Shown: positions 53,885 to 63,375, counted from the first letter of the stretch. The stretch is 64,000 bases of DNA from Clostridiaceae bacterium BRH_c20a (GCA_000961765.1 LADT01000088.1:54089-118088); one strand, 5' to 3'. Numbers and translations: made by a program. Notes: a model not told the origin generated them from the letters alone.

Positions 53885-54823
53885 TTATTGCAATATCCCG
53901 TTTATAATACGGTCTATAACATCATAGGGATTTCTCTTATTTTCTATAATCTCATCTAGTTGGCTATCCCAAAAATTCTCCTCAGAAAGCTTATCAGTAA
54001 TTTTAGCTGAAACCTTATTTAAAATATTATTAATAAGTTCATTACTAATTCTTTCTTTTCTGCGGATGCACAATTCACCTGAAGATGTCAAATATGCTTG
54101 ATGCTCTATAATCTTATCCACTACATCAACAATTCCTTCATTGCGGACAGCTACAGTTTTTAGAATTGGTGGGAACCAATCGCCCATATTGGCATTGAGT
54201 TCCAGCATTTGAGCTAATTCTATAACTACTCTTTCCGCCCCTTCGCGATCAGCTTTGTTAACAACAAAAACATCACCAATCTCCATTATTCCTGCCTTAA
54301 TAGCTTGGATATCATCACCTAACCCTGGTACTGAAACTACAACTGTTGTATCAGCAGTCTTGATAATATCTACTTCCGACTGCCCTACTCCGACAGTTTC
54401 AATTAAAATATACTCAAACCCTGCAGCATCCAAAATTTGAATGGTATTATAGGTTGCCTTGGAAAGTCCCCCTAAACTTCCTCTTGTGCTCATGCTTCTG
54501 ATAAATACGCCATCATCCAAAGCTAAATCAGACATTCGAATTCGATCACCTAGAATTGCCCCACCAGTAAATGGACTGCTAGGATCGACAGCAATTACCC
54601 CAACAGTCTTACCTCTTTTGCGCAACTCTTTAACCACTTTGTCAGTCAAAGTACTTTTTCCTGACCCTGGTGGACCAGTGATACCTATCAGAAAAGCCTT
54701 CCCTGTTTCGGAATAAAGTTGCCTTAAAGCTACGATGGCTTCTGGGTCTTCATTTTCAGCCCTTGTTATGAGGCGGGCGATAGCAACACGATTGCCTTCC
54801 TTAACCAGTTGCACCAAATCCAT
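53885..54823 (-). CDS. meaB: methylmalonyl-CoA mutase-associated GTPase MeaB
   Basis: A G3E GTPase that protects the mutase and gates B12 loading. 312 residues with GITGPPGSGKSTLTDKVV, AVDPSSPFTGGAILGDRIRM, ETVGVGQSEVDI and VNKADREGAERV. It lies 29 bases after the mutase small subunit gene. Confidence 0.97.
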   Translation of the reverse strand: MDLVQLVKEGNRVAIARLITRAENEDPEAIVALRQLYSETGKAFLIGITGPPGSGKSTLTDKVVKELRKRGKTVGVIAVDPSSPFTGGAILGDRIRMSDLALDDGVFIRSMSTRGSLGGLSKATYNTIQILDAAGFEYILIETVGVGQSEVDIIKTADTTVVVSVPGLGDDIQAIKAGIMEIGDVFVVNKADREGAERVVIELAQMLELNANMGDWFPPILKTVAVRNEGIVDVVDKIIEHQAYLTSSGELCIRRKERISNELINNILNKVSAKITDKLSEENFWDSQLDEIIENKRNPYDVIDRIINGILQ

Positions 54824-54852
54824 TATTCCACCGCCTTTACTGGAATGTCATC

Positions 54853-55251
54853 TTATTGCCTAACATTGGCTTTAATAAATTCAATGGGAACAGAGGTAGG
54901 TGTTCCAGGAGTAAATATTTCCGCTATTCCCGCTTCTTTTAGAGCGGGAATATCATCATCTGGTATTACTCCACCTCCGATTATTAGTTTGTCATCTGCA
55001 CCCTTTTCGCGCAACAAATTAACCACTTTAGGCATCAACGTCCCGTGGGCACCGGATAATAAGCTTATAGCCACCACATCAACATCTTCTTGAATACTAA
55101 CAGCTACTATTTGTTCAGGAGTTTGCCTTAAACCCGTATAAATAACCTCAAAACCCGCATCCCGAAAAGCACGGGCAATGACTTTTGCTCCACGGTCATG
55201 ACCATCTAAGCCCGGCTTAGCAACCAAGACTCTTATTTTCCTCTCAGTCAT
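54853..55251 (-). CDS. methylmalonyl-CoA mutase small subunit (B12-binding)
   Basis: A 132-residue B12-binding domain. [16 protein letters not shown] carries the base-off His (DxHxxG), with [12 protein letters not shown] and [13 protein letters not shown] as the other cobalamin contacts. Start ATG 55251, eight bases after AGGAGG. It is split from the catalytic subunit, as in archaea and some Firmicutes. Confidence 0.95.
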   Translation of the reverse strand: MTERKIRVLVAKPGLDGHDRGAKVIARAFRDAGFEVIYTGLRQTPEQIVAVSIQEDVDVVAISLLSGAHGTLMPKVVNLLREKGADDKLIIGGGVIPDDDIPALKEAGIAEIFTPGTPTSVPIEFIKANVRQ

Positions 55252-55276
55252 CACACTAACCTCCTAATATCAGATA

Positions 55277-56968
55277 TTAAAGTACCTGAATTGGCGTGTA
55301 TTCACCAAATATTTCCCGTAGTACACCACAAATTTCGCCCTCAGTACAATAGACTTGGGCAGCCTTTAGCATTATGGGCATCATATTATCGTTGCCTTTT
55401 GCCGCGGACTTTAGTTCATCAAGAGCAGCCTGCACTGCATTGCCATCTCGCTTAGACTTCATTTCAGTAAGCTTTTTAGCCTGTAAAATACCCACACTAG
55501 GATCAACTCTTAATAGTCCTTTCGGTTGTGTCTCCTTAATCTGAAACTTATTCATACCGACAACAACCCGTTTTCCTGATTCAACTTCTTTTTGGTATTC
55601 ATATGCAGCATCCTGAATTTCCTTTTGAATATAACCCTGTTCAATTGCTTTAACAGCACCACCTAATTCATCAATTTTATTGATGTAAGTCCAGGCTTCA
55701 TCCTCTATACGCTTTGTTAAGGCTTCCACATAGTATGAACCTGCTAATGGATCTACTGTCTCAGTAACACCACTTTCATAGGCAACAATTTGTTGAGTAC
55801 GTAATGCTATCCGAACTGAATCTTCTGCCGGTAGTGCTAATGCTTCATCTTTTGAGTTTGTATGTAAAGATTGGGTGCCGCCTAGTACTGCCGCCAAGGT
55901 TTGAATGGCAACCCGAACAATATTATTATCAGGCTGTTGTGCAGTAAGGGTTGAACCCCCTGTTTGAGTATGAAAACGCAGCATCATAGAACGTTCATTT
56001 TTTGCACTGAAGCGTTCCTTCATTAGCTTAGCCCATATTCGGCGGGCAGCTCTAAATTTGGCTACCTCCTCTAACAGATCATTGTGAGCGTTAAAGAAAA
56101 ATGATAAACGTCCAGCAAAGGTATCAACATCTAATCCAGCATTAATAGCTGCATTAACATAAGCAATACCATCAGCTAAGGTAAATGCCACTTCTTGGGA
56201 AGCAGTTGAGCCTGCTTCTCGGATGTGATAGCCGGAAATACTGATTGTATTCCAATTTGGAACATTCCTAGCACAAAAATCAAAAATATCTGTAATCAAG
56301 CGCATGGATGGGGTAGGTGGAAAGATATAAGTTCCCCGGGCAGAATATTCTTTTAGAATATCATTTTGAATTGTACCATTTAATTTATCTGGTGTAACAC
56401 CCTGTTTTTCACCAACCGCTATATAATAGGCCAATAAAACAGAGGCAGGTGCATTAATCGTCATTGAAGTACTTACTTTATCTAATGGAATACCATTAAA
56501 TAAAATTTCCATATCAGCTAAAGAGTCAATGGCAACTCCCACTTTTCCTACTTCACCTTCAGACATGGGGTGATCTGAGTCATAACCTATTTGGGTTGGC
56601 AGGTCAAAAGCTACGGAAAGCCCTGTTTGACCCTGTTCCAATAAATATTTATAACGAGCGTTGGATTCTTCAGCCGAGGAAAAACCGGCATACTGACGCA
56701 TGGTCCAGAAACGACCCCGATACATATTAGGCTGTACCCCTCTAGTATAAGGGTATTGTCCGGGGAAACCAATCTCACTTCTATAATCAACATCAATATC
56801 TAAGGGTGTATAAAGTTGATTTACAGAAGCCCCTGAGCCGGTCACAAACTTATCCTTGCGCTCTCCCTTTTTACCTTTAGCTGCAAGTTTTTCAACACTT
56901 TTTTCCCAATCTGCTTCATAGTCACTATTGTCTTGTTTAATCTGTTCTAATTTTTCTTTGTCATACAT
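55277..56968 (-). CDS. methylmalonyl-CoA mutase large (catalytic) subunit
   Basis: Isomerises succinyl-CoA and methylmalonyl-CoA. Start ATG 56968 ([20 protein letters not shown]) after GGAAGGAGAG, giving 563 residues, the size of a B12-domain-free subunit. [45 protein letters not shown] and [19 protein letters not shown] line the active site. It is the first gene of an eight-gene set running to mmdB. Confidence 0.97.
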   Translation of the reverse strand: MYDKEKLEQIKQDNSDYEADWEKSVEKLAAKGKKGERKDKFVTGSGASVNQLYTPLDIDVDYRSEIGFPGQYPYTRGVQPNMYRGRFWTMRQYAGFSSAEESNARYKYLLEQGQTGLSVAFDLPTQIGYDSDHPMSEGEVGKVGVAIDSLADMEILFNGIPLDKVSTSMTINAPASVLLAYYIAVGEKQGVTPDKLNGTIQNDILKEYSARGTYIFPPTPSMRLITDIFDFCARNVPNWNTISISGYHIREAGSTASQEVAFTLADGIAYVNAAINAGLDVDTFAGRLSFFFNAHNDLLEEVAKFRAARRIWAKLMKERFSAKNERSMMLRFHTQTGGSTLTAQQPDNNIVRVAIQTLAAVLGGTQSLHTNSKDEALALPAEDSVRIALRTQQIVAYESGVTETVDPLAGSYYVEALTKRIEDEAWTYINKIDELGGAVKAIEQGYIQKEIQDAAYEYQKEVESGKRVVVGMNKFQIKETQPKGLLRVDPSVGILQAKKLTEMKSKRDGNAVQAALDELKSAAKGNDNMMPIMLKAAQVYCTEGEICGVLREIFGEYTPIQVL

Positions 56969-57163
56969 ACAATCTACTCTCCTTCCTGACCTTAATTTGA
57001 TAAACATATAAATAAATTATACGCTTTACTTGAATTTGTTGGTACCATTTTTCACATAACATTTATATTTATAATCATAAGACCTTTTTTTAGTAATTCT
57101 TAACAATTATATATTCGCGTTGGAAAAACTAAATCCTTCATAGTTAAAATTTTCATTATCATC

Positions 57164-58153
57164 CTAAGCATATTTACCTTGGGAACTTCTTAATGAAACA
57201 TCACCAACAATGATGCGGTGTAAAGCATTATTATTATCTCTTACGATTAAAAAACCGTCCCTATCCACATCCACTGCTTTCCCTTCTAGTTTTTCCTGCG
57301 GCATTATTACTAGTACATCTTCCCCCAGAGTGACCGAATTATTTTTCCATTCTTCTATAATAAAAGAGAAACCATACTCTAAGTATTGATTATAAGTCTT
57401 TTCTATTTCTTCGAGCATTGCTTGAAAAACTTGAACTCTAGATACTAAACGGCCTAAGGCTATATTTAAAGAAATTGCATTATCCCTAAACTCTTCGGGG
57501 AACTCCTCCTTACTTTGGTTAACATTGACCCCGATTCCACAGACAATATAATTTACCCTTTCAATTTCTGCCGATAACTCAGTTAAAATACCTGCTACTT
57601 TTTGCTTATTAATAAGTATATCATTTGGCCACTTTATCCCTGTTTTAACACCCAGAGCTTTTTCTAAAGCTCTAACCATACCTACTGCTAAAACAAATGA
57701 AATTTGTGGAGCACTAGTAGGTGGAATCTCAGGACGCAAAAGGACAGAAGCCCAAATTCCTTTTCCTTTAGGAGAATCCCAAGCTCTACCTAGCCGCCCT
57801 TTACCCTGCAGCTGTTTTTCAGCAATAACAACAGTTCCTTCTGGTTTTCCTGCAGCTGCATATGTTTTAGCTAGAGAATTTGTTGAATCAACTTCATCAT
57901 AGGTAAATAGAAATTCTTTTCCCCATTTCTCAGTTTGCAGATTGTTGAGTATTTCTGTCTTTAATAAAGCATCTGGCCGGCTTATCAGCCTATACCCCCA
58001 ACGCAATTGGGTTTCTATAGCATAACCTTCTTCTTTAAGGCTATTAATATGCTTCCAAATGGCAGTGCGGGATACACCACATAATTTACTTAATCGTTCC
58101 CCTGAAATAAAACCCTTCGAATTGCTTAACACTTTTAATATTTTGATTTTCAA
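57164..58153 (-). CDS. birA: bifunctional biotin ligase/biotin operon repressor
   Basis: Attaches biotin to carrier proteins and can repress biotin genes. TTG 58153 (KIKILKVLSNSKG follows, after TTGGAGAG) gives 329 residues. The DNA-binding HTH is ERLSKLCGVSRTAIWKHINS, the ligase motifs are KQLQGKGRLGRAWDSPKGKG and KWPNDILINKQKVAGIL, and a C-terminal SH3-like domain ends the protein. Upstream of the biotin-dependent decarboxylase cluster, whose MmdC is its obvious substrate here. Confidence 0.96.
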   Translation of the reverse strand: MKIKILKVLSNSKGFISGERLSKLCGVSRTAIWKHINSLKEEGYAIETQLRWGYRLISRPDALLKTEILNNLQTEKWGKEFLFTYDEVDSTNSLAKTYAAAGKPEGTVVIAEKQLQGKGRLGRAWDSPKGKGIWASVLLRPEIPPTSAPQISFVLAVGMVRALEKALGVKTGIKWPNDILINKQKVAGILTELSAEIERVNYIVCGIGVNVNQSKEEFPEEFRDNAISLNIALGRLVSRVQVFQAMLEEIEKTYNQYLEYGFSFIIEEWKNNSVTLGEDVLVIMPQEKLEGKAVDVDRDGFLIVRDNNNALHRIIVGDVSLRSSQGKYA

Positions 58154-58291
58154 ATAATCACTCTCCAAAGTCGAATTAGGGAACCTGTTTAATTTTATAC
58201 TATTTATATGCTTTAAAACACCTATAACAAGGGAAAAATAAAAATATACCATAGGTTTTATTAAATATATTGTACTTAATCATTTTTGACC

Positions 58292-58320
58292 TTGCAATGG
58301 GCAAGGCTTTTTGTTAGAAT
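58292..58320 (+). promoter_or_regulatory. rpmB promoter
   Basis: TTGCAA, a 17-base spacer and TAGAAT give a sigma-A-type promoter. The start site would be near 58327, leaving a leader of about 65 bases with several ATTGATTG repeats before the ribosome site. Confidence 0.7.
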
Positions 58321-58392
58321 TAAACAGTGATTTTTCTTTTAATTTGAAATAAATTGATTGATTGATTGTCTACTGAAGGAGGTGTGCGCACC

Positions 58393-58584
58393 GTGGCAAG
58401 AGTTTGTGATGTTTGCGGAAAAGGTGTTATGACTGGTATGCAGGTTAGTCACTCCCATATCAGAACTAAGAAAAAATGGGCACCTAACTTACAAAAAGTA
58501 AGAGCGATTGTTAAAGGTACTCCCAAAAGGGTTACTGTATGCACCCGTTGTTTACGTTCCGGAAAAGTAAAGCGTGCTGTATAA
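58393..58584 (+). CDS. rpmB: 50S ribosomal protein L28
   Basis: A 63-residue ribosomal protein started by GTG 58393 after AAGGAGGTG. It has RVCDVCGKGVMTGMQVSHSH and CTRCLRSGKVKRAV. The two CxxC pairs mark the zinc-binding form. Single-gene unit with its own promoter and terminator. Confidence 0.98.
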   Translation: MARVCDVCGKGVMTGMQVSHSHIRTKKKWAPNLQKVRAIVKGTPKRVTVCTRCLRSGKVKRAV

Positions 58585-58589
58585 AAAAG

Positions 58590-58615
58590 ATCACCCCAAC
58601 AGGGTGATTTTTTTT
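58590..58615 (+). terminator. terminator after rpmB
   Basis: ATCACCC/GGGTGAT stem with a 5-base loop and a run of seven or more T residues directly after the rpmB stop. Confidence 0.92.
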
Positions 58616-58771
58616 AACATCCAGAACTATGCTTACAAGTTAATCCAATTACTACAGTCCATAGACCATAGCCCATTGATATAAATGTAGAATGTAGAAT
58701 TTAGAATGTAAAATAGAGAATACATGAACCCTTGGGGGGCTCTCCATTCTCCATTTTCAATTCTCAACTAT

Positions 58772-59644
58772 TTATATATTTTCCAGAATATCTTCTAGCT
58801 CTGTTTTACTTAAAGTATATATTTCATTACAAAAATGGCAGGTAATTTCACCCTTGCCTTCTTTTTTAATCATATCCTTTAGTTCTTCTTTTCCTAAGCT
58901 TACTAAAATATTCTTAATCCTATCTTCACTGCATTTACAACGAAAGTTTACTGGTTTTTCTTCTAAATAATTAATATCAATACCCTGAAGATATAGGGCA
59001 ATTAATTCTTTCGGTCCATTGCCTTCTTTAACTAATGTGCTAATAGGTTTAAGTTTAGCGGTGTTTTCTTCTATTTTTTCAAGAACCTCTTCAGGAGTGT
59101 CCGGTAATACCTGGATAATAATACCTCCACTAGCCTCAACAGAAAAATCAGGATTTACTAAAACACCTAAAGAAACTAATGATGGTATTTGCTCCGACCT
59201 TGTTAAATAACTAGCAATATCTTCACCTATTTCCCCAGAAACAAGAGGTATACTTCCTGTATATGCTTCTTTTAAACCTATATCCTTTGTTATATAAAGA
59301 TTACCGCCACCTACTCCCCCACCTACATCTAACTTCCCTCTATTATTTAAAGGCAAATCAACATGGGGATTTTGTACATAACCCCTTACTTCACCTTCAG
59401 TATTAGCATCAGCAATTATTCCACCTAAAGGTCCATCTCCAAAAACCCGTACCGTAATTGCACCTTCTCCTTTTAAACCCCAAGTTAATAATAAGGCGGC
59501 ACTCATTACCCTGCCTAAAGCAGCAGTAGCAACCGGAAAGGTTTGATGTCTTAAACTAGCTTCATTTGTCAGCTTTGTAGTAACCACAGCCGAAACTCTA
59601 ATGGTATTGTTTAGTGCTGTTGCCCTTACTATACTATCCCACAT
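58772..59644 (-). CDS. hslO: Hsp33 redox-regulated chaperone
   Basis: A 290-residue holdase activated by oxidation. The C-terminal zinc centre is Cys-x-Cys (FRCKCSEDRI) and Cys-x2-Cys (CHFCNE), giving the redox switch. The N-terminal domain has the DGPLGGIIADANTEGEVRGY and SGEIGEDIASYLTRSEQIPS patterns. Repeat arrays lie on both sides. Confidence 0.97.
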   Translation of the reverse strand: MWDSIVRATALNNTIRVSAVVTTKLTNEASLRHQTFPVATAALGRVMSAALLLTWGLKGEGAITVRVFGDGPLGGIIADANTEGEVRGYVQNPHVDLPLNNRGKLDVGGGVGGGNLYITKDIGLKEAYTGSIPLVSGEIGEDIASYLTRSEQIPSLVSLGVLVNPDFSVEASGGIIIQVLPDTPEEVLEKIEENTAKLKPISTLVKEGNGPKELIALYLQGIDINYLEEKPVNFRCKCSEDRIKNILVSLGKEELKDMIKKEGKGEITCHFCNEIYTLSKTELEDILENI

Positions 59645-60078
59645 AAGATTTAACCTCCAAAGTATCAGTTAAGATAATAGTTGTTATTATAATTGCAAAC
59701 ATATAATAGTTTAATACAAGAATCCAGCTAAGACAAGACGGCTTTATTGGGGACTATGGTCTATGGTCTATGGTCTATGGTCTATGGTCTATAACTAATC
59801 TTATTCCTTTTTATCATGTGTCCCTAAAGAGTTCGTGTTTTCTTCATTCTAAATTCTAAATTCTACATTCTACATTCTAATTCAACATTCTACATTCTAC
59901 TAATGATTAGTAATTGATAATATTTTGCGTTTCGTGTCCGGTTGTTCAGTGACCAGTGCCCAGATAAAAGTCTTTGGTGGATAGTCAGTATATAGTCAAT
60001 TTTAATAAAGAAAAGACCTGCAAAGCAGGTCAGGAAAGTCTACTATAGTCTATCGACTATCAGCTATCGACTATTTAC
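59645..60078. repeat. gene-free 434-base gap with several heptamer arrays
   Basis: Five TATGGTC units (59755-59793), about seven ATTCTAA/ATTCTAC units (59847-59900), CCAGTGCC-type units (about 59948-59962), a GACCTGC/GCAGGTC hairpin (60015-60031) and ATCGACT-type units (about 60048-60075) that end 4 bases after the ribU stop. No gene recognised. Confidence 0.9.
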
Positions 60079-60642
60079 TTACTTCTCCGCATAGGCTTCA
60101 TTTTTCTGACTTACCACTGGTTCTAAATAACCCTTTACCTTTTTATAAAGAACAAAAGTAAATAAGCCTGTTAAACTTCCTTTGAACAGATTAAAGGGGA
60201 TGATTGATGCTGTTAATAATGGCAGGACAGCATTTCTGGGTATTCCCCATAAGGGTAAGAGCCAATAATAATTAGATATAGCCATCACTACTGTAGTGGC
60301 TATCACACCACAGCTTAATGCTAAGACAGCTCTGCTTTTCGTTTTATTTAAAGAGTAAATTATCCCAGCAACAAAAGCAAATGTTGCACCAGCAATAAAA
60401 TTAGCTGTTATTCCGATTAAACCAGCAGGAGCATTACCAATTAGAAAAGAAAGCACATTTTTTCCTAAATCCACCAATACCCCAGCCCAAGGTCCAATGG
60501 CAAAGGCTGCAATAAGTGCCGGAACCTCGGCTGCATCGTAACGCAGATATTCTGGAAAAAAAGGTAAAGGAAAACTAAAAAACTGCAGAATAAGTCCAAA
60601 TGCCGCTAGTAATGAAATCCTTGCTAAAATTTTTGTAGTCAT
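60079..60642 (-). CDS. ribU: riboflavin ECF transporter S component RibU
   Basis: Substrate-binding membrane subunit for riboflavin uptake with the shared ECF ATPases. 187 residues from ATG 60642 (MTTKILARISLLAAFG, after GAGGAG). About six helices, with FPLPFFPEYLRYDAAEVPAL and GALxxGPWAGV-type segments characteristic of RibU. The longer frame is translated repeat. An FMN riboswitch on the same strand 555 bases upstream supports the substrate. Confidence 0.93.
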   Translation of the reverse strand: MTTKILARISLLAAFGLILQFFSFPLPFFPEYLRYDAAEVPALIAAFAIGPWAGVLVDLGKNVLSFLIGNAPAGLIGITANFIAGATFAFVAGIIYSLNKTKSRAVLALSCGVIATTVVMAISNYYWLLPLWGIPRNAVLPLLTASIIPFNLFKGSLTGLFTFVLYKKVKGYLEPVVSQKNEAYAEK

Positions 60643-60821
60643 TTTAAATCGCTCCTCGTTTTTTGTATTAGGGGACAGTCTTTCGGGTCGTGGCCAGTGA
60701 CCGGTGACCAGGGACCTATGACTATTAAGGACGTGTGAACATGAATGTCGAGCTTTCATTGACGTGCTACCGTGTCGCCGATTAATTATTTATTGGGTTG
60801 AGATATTAGGAGGCATTCTAG

Positions 60822-61016
60822 ATCACTGAAAAAGTCCAGTTCCGTGTCATTCTGAATGAAACGAAGTGTAATGAAGAATCTTTAAAGCCTCGTAAATGCT
60901 CAGATCCTTCGCTATCGCTCAGGTAAGCAGGGTATCAAAATCATGTGTTAAGATTTTGTTTACATCGCTTAGTTTTTTCACCTAATGACAAGCTTGGCTA
61001 TTTACCTTATTACTAA
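60822..61016. mobile_element. MITE-like dispersed element, copy 4
   Basis: Starts CACTGAAAAAGTCCAGTTCC and ends AGTTTTTTCACCTAATGACA then GCTTGGCTATTT. The right 115 bases (from CAGATCCTTCGCTATCGCTC on) match copy 1 at 12590-12700 with only a few changes. The left half differs (CATTCTGAATGAAACGAAGT). It sits between riboswitch and ribU. Confidence 0.78.
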
Positions 61017-61112
61017 ACTTATTCAGTGCCTTCGGAGGCATCCGTATGCCCCGGAGGGGTCCGTGGTTGAATATATTTTCTCGCCCACTCGCCCACTAAT
61101 AAAACTTAACAA

Positions 61113-61142
61113 ATAAGCCCCAAAGCATAAACGCTTCGGGGC
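61113..61142 (-). terminator. riboswitch-linked terminator
   Basis: On the minus strand GCCCCGAAGC pairs with GCTTTGGGGC (one wobble) with loop GTTTAT, then TTATTT. It lies about 55 bases after the FMN aptamer, a normal expression-platform distance. Confidence 0.78.
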
Positions 61143-61196
61143 AATAATACAAGATAATTACCATTCAAAGCAAAAATGCAATGAATAGCAATCAAT

Positions 61197-61305
61197 CTCT
61201 TTCTCCCATCCAGACTTTAACTGTCGGCTCCGGAATTAAACCGGATCTGCCATTTGGCTCGCGGGCTATACCGCCGGTAAGGAATTACACCTAACCCCGA
61301 AAGAG
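61197..61305 (-). promoter_or_regulatory. FMN riboswitch (RFN element)
   Basis: Read on the minus strand the element has all conserved RFN blocks: the closing stem GAAAGAG/CTCTTTC, GGTTAGGTGTAATTCC, TACCGGCGGTATAGCCCGCG, GAGCCAAATGGCAGATCC and GGAGCCGACAGTTAAAGTCT then GGATGGGAGAAAG. FMN binding normally favours termination. The controlled gene is ribU downstream on the same strand. Confidence 0.95.
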
Positions 61306-61433
61306 TAAATTATTAACTTCTATTTTATATTAAGTAAAAAGGTGGGTAATGTCAATAAAATTAAAAGGCTTTTTTAACTATAAATTGCAAGTTTAAATGC
61401 CCACCATATTTTGTAAAAGCCATTGACACTTGG

Positions 61434-61850
61434 ATGATAGAAATCCGAAGGTTCAGATTAAAAATTAACTACAAATCAAAAATTAATATTAAAGTGTTCC
61501 ATCAAAATGTGAATGTAAATTATGTTCAATATGATGTAGATTCTGCAAAAACAATCGCAGAAAAGTTGTATAATTTAAATTATACTGGTAGTAATATTAG
61601 ATTTAGCTATAACTTATGGGGAGAATGTAGCGATTATAATGCGATACATGAAGGTGTTGACTTCCAATGTACGAATAATTACTCTCAACCCGTTTATGCA
61701 CATACCGCAGGTGAAATTACAAAGATTGACAGGACGAATAAAATTTTAAATATTATTTCCAAGGTAATCTACCATGTTATTTTTCTTATTATACTTTATT
61801 AATAAATGAACATGGTAATCTATTAAGCAATATACATATATGTCAAAAAG
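61434..61850 (+). pseudogene. M23-type peptidase remnant, truncated and frameshifted
   Basis: The product includes DVDSAKTIAEKLYNLNYTGS, YNLWGECSDYNAIHEGVDFQ and PVYAHTAGEITKID, typical of M23 metallopeptidases (HxGxD plus the strand after it). There is no signal peptide, and the downstream part (NEHGNLLSNIHIC, the HxHxS-type region) is in another frame after 61760. I read it as a decayed cell-wall peptidase. Confidence 0.75.
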
Positions 61851-61874
61851 TTCTCTTCCTTTTTCTTTTCCCTT

Positions 61875-62309
61875 ATGATACCTAATAGCTCCCTAGGGTA
61901 TTCGATCATATTTCCATTGTACTGTGTCAAAGTACCGTCCCCAGACATCCCAACCTTTACCGATGTAATAATTGAATTAGTTAACCAAGGCTTTTCTGAC
62001 ATTACAATAAGCGAAATTATGGTTAATGGTAATAATACATTACCATCTAATGTTAAGATAGCAGTTGGAAGAAATAAACCGGTAAATGCCTCAGGGTTTC
62101 ACGAAGATGCCTTGATATCTTTTCACAATCTTAATGATTTTAATATAAGTCCAAAATCCAAATTGCTTTCATTTGAGGAAAATAGAGAAATTAAGGAAAT
62201 AAATCATTATGGAATAAGGATTCAACATGAAACAAAGATTGATAATGTTACAATTTACTATAAATATTTCGGCATTAGTTTAAAAAAGGAAATTCAAATT
62301 TCTCGTTAG
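61875..62309 (+). pseudogene. hypothetical protein fragment
   Basis: The plausible protein part starts around 61940: PDIPTFTDVIIELVNQGFSD and ITISEIMVNGN, and later FHNLNDFNISPKSKLL, then KIDNVTIYYKYFGISLKKEI. The beta-rich pattern resembles an extracellular accessory domain. The first 20 residues look like non-coding sequence, with no ribosome site or signal peptide. It may be a remnant of the same cell-surface locus as the M23 piece. Confidence 0.45.
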
Positions 62310-62658
62310 ATGTTTCTATCTATATCGTTCCTTTGCAAAGATGGGCAATATGTAGTTGAAGCGCAGGTACGGCAGACTGTGTGAATACTAGCTGATGAAA
62401 TAACTAATTCTATAAAATCTGCAGTCCCTTTTAAAAGGAGTTCCGAGGGTCAGGCTTACTTTTAAACTTTACTACGTTTAAAAGTGAGCCTGACCCTCAA
62501 TATGCATATGCACTCCATATGCACTTGTTGCTATAGATATCACCGCTGCACTAGCCCTTTAAATAAATTATCGAATTATAAGGTATTTTTTCAGAAGGGT
62601 AAATTATCCCCCAAGAGGAATTTAATAATTAGAAAATTTTAATAATAAGGTGATAATT
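62310..62658. other. gap with a large hairpin repeat
   Basis: No gene. It contains the 62445-62498 hairpin and AT-rich sequence upstream of the LytTR regulator that probably holds its promoter. Confidence 0.6.
62445..62498. repeat. large hairpin element
   Basis: Two 23-base arms starting GAGGGTCAGGCTTACTTTTA and ending CTGACCCTC, with one mismatch, around an 8-base loop. It resembles the GAGGGTCAGGC-type palindromes common in clostridial genomes and is distinct from the TGACAGGGGAC family. Confidence 0.85.
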
Positions 62659-63375
62659 ATGCTTAAAGCAGTAGTTGCCGAAGATGATAGTATTCTAAGG
62701 AAAAATATCATTAAAAAATTATCTATGCATCCTGAAATAGAAATTACTTATTCCACAGATAACGGTAATGATTTGCTCTATGCAGTATCAAAAATTAAAC
62801 CGGAACTTATTATCACTGATATTTCAATGCCTGGCATGTCGGGAATAGAAGTTGTAAAAAATATCAGGGAAAAACTACCCGATACGGAAATCATTTTTAT
62901 AACCTCATATCAAGATTTTATAAAAGAAGCCGTTAACTTATATGCTTATGATTATATAGAAAAGCCGATAGATTACCAAAGATTTTATAAAACGATACAG
63001 CGAATTGCTGAAAAAGTATCTTCTTCAAGTAATTTGCTACAGTTTATGACAGATGAAGGCCAAGAAATTGTAAAAGAGCAAGATATTTATGTTATTGAAG
63101 CTTCCAAAAAGGAAACTATTATTTATACCAAGGTTAAAGTTTTTACCTCCAGCTATTCATTTAAAGAAGCGGAAAGTCTTTTAGATAAAAGAAACTTTTT
63201 CAAGTCGAGCAGGTCTTTCATTATTAATATTCAAAAGGTTAAGTCAATTAGAAAAGCAAGCAGAACTTCGTTTAAAGTATATTTTATAGACAAAGATTTT
63301 GAAGCTTATCTAAGTAAAATGAAATATGAAGCATTCCGAACCACAATAAAAGGTTTAAGGGTGAATAAATTATGA
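62659..63375 (+). CDS. LytTR-family response regulator (AgrA/ComE type)
   Basis: A two-component regulator of 238 residues. The receiver domain (1-120) has AEDD at the start, the phospho-acceptor Asp in IITDISMPGMSG, ITSYQ and EKPI. The DNA-binding LytTR domain follows (about 135-235, FKSSRSFIINIQKVKSI). ATG 62659 is preferred over an upstream GTG that overlaps the ribosome site AAGGTG. It overlaps the next gene by 4 bases and precedes agrB. Confidence 0.95.
   Translation: MLKAVVAEDDSILRKNIIKKLSMHPEIEITYSTDNGNDLLYAVSKIKPELIITDISMPGMSGIEVVKNIREKLPDTEIIFITSYQDFIKEAVNLYAYDYIEKPIDYQRFYKTIQRIAEKVSSSSNLLQFMTDEGQEIVKEQDIYVIEASKKETIIYTKVKVFTSSYSFKEAESLLDKRNFFKSSRSFIINIQKVKSIRKASRTSFKVYFIDKDFEAYLSKMKYEAFRTTIKGLRVNKL

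Larger units (their letters stand above)
60643..61196. other. long leader/gap between the FMN riboswitch and ribU
   Basis: It contains no gene. It holds GTGACCAG-type repeats just upstream of ribU (about 60690-60715), MITE-like copy 4 (60822-61016), a short GCCTTCGGAGGC/GCCCCGGAGGGG hairpin-prone stretch (61029-61060) and the riboswitch terminator (61113-61142). Confidence 0.8.

Noticed and set aside
17719..59793. CRISPR array from the many evenly spaced short repeats
   Set aside because: Units are 6-8 bases with no unique spacers, no leader and no cas genes.
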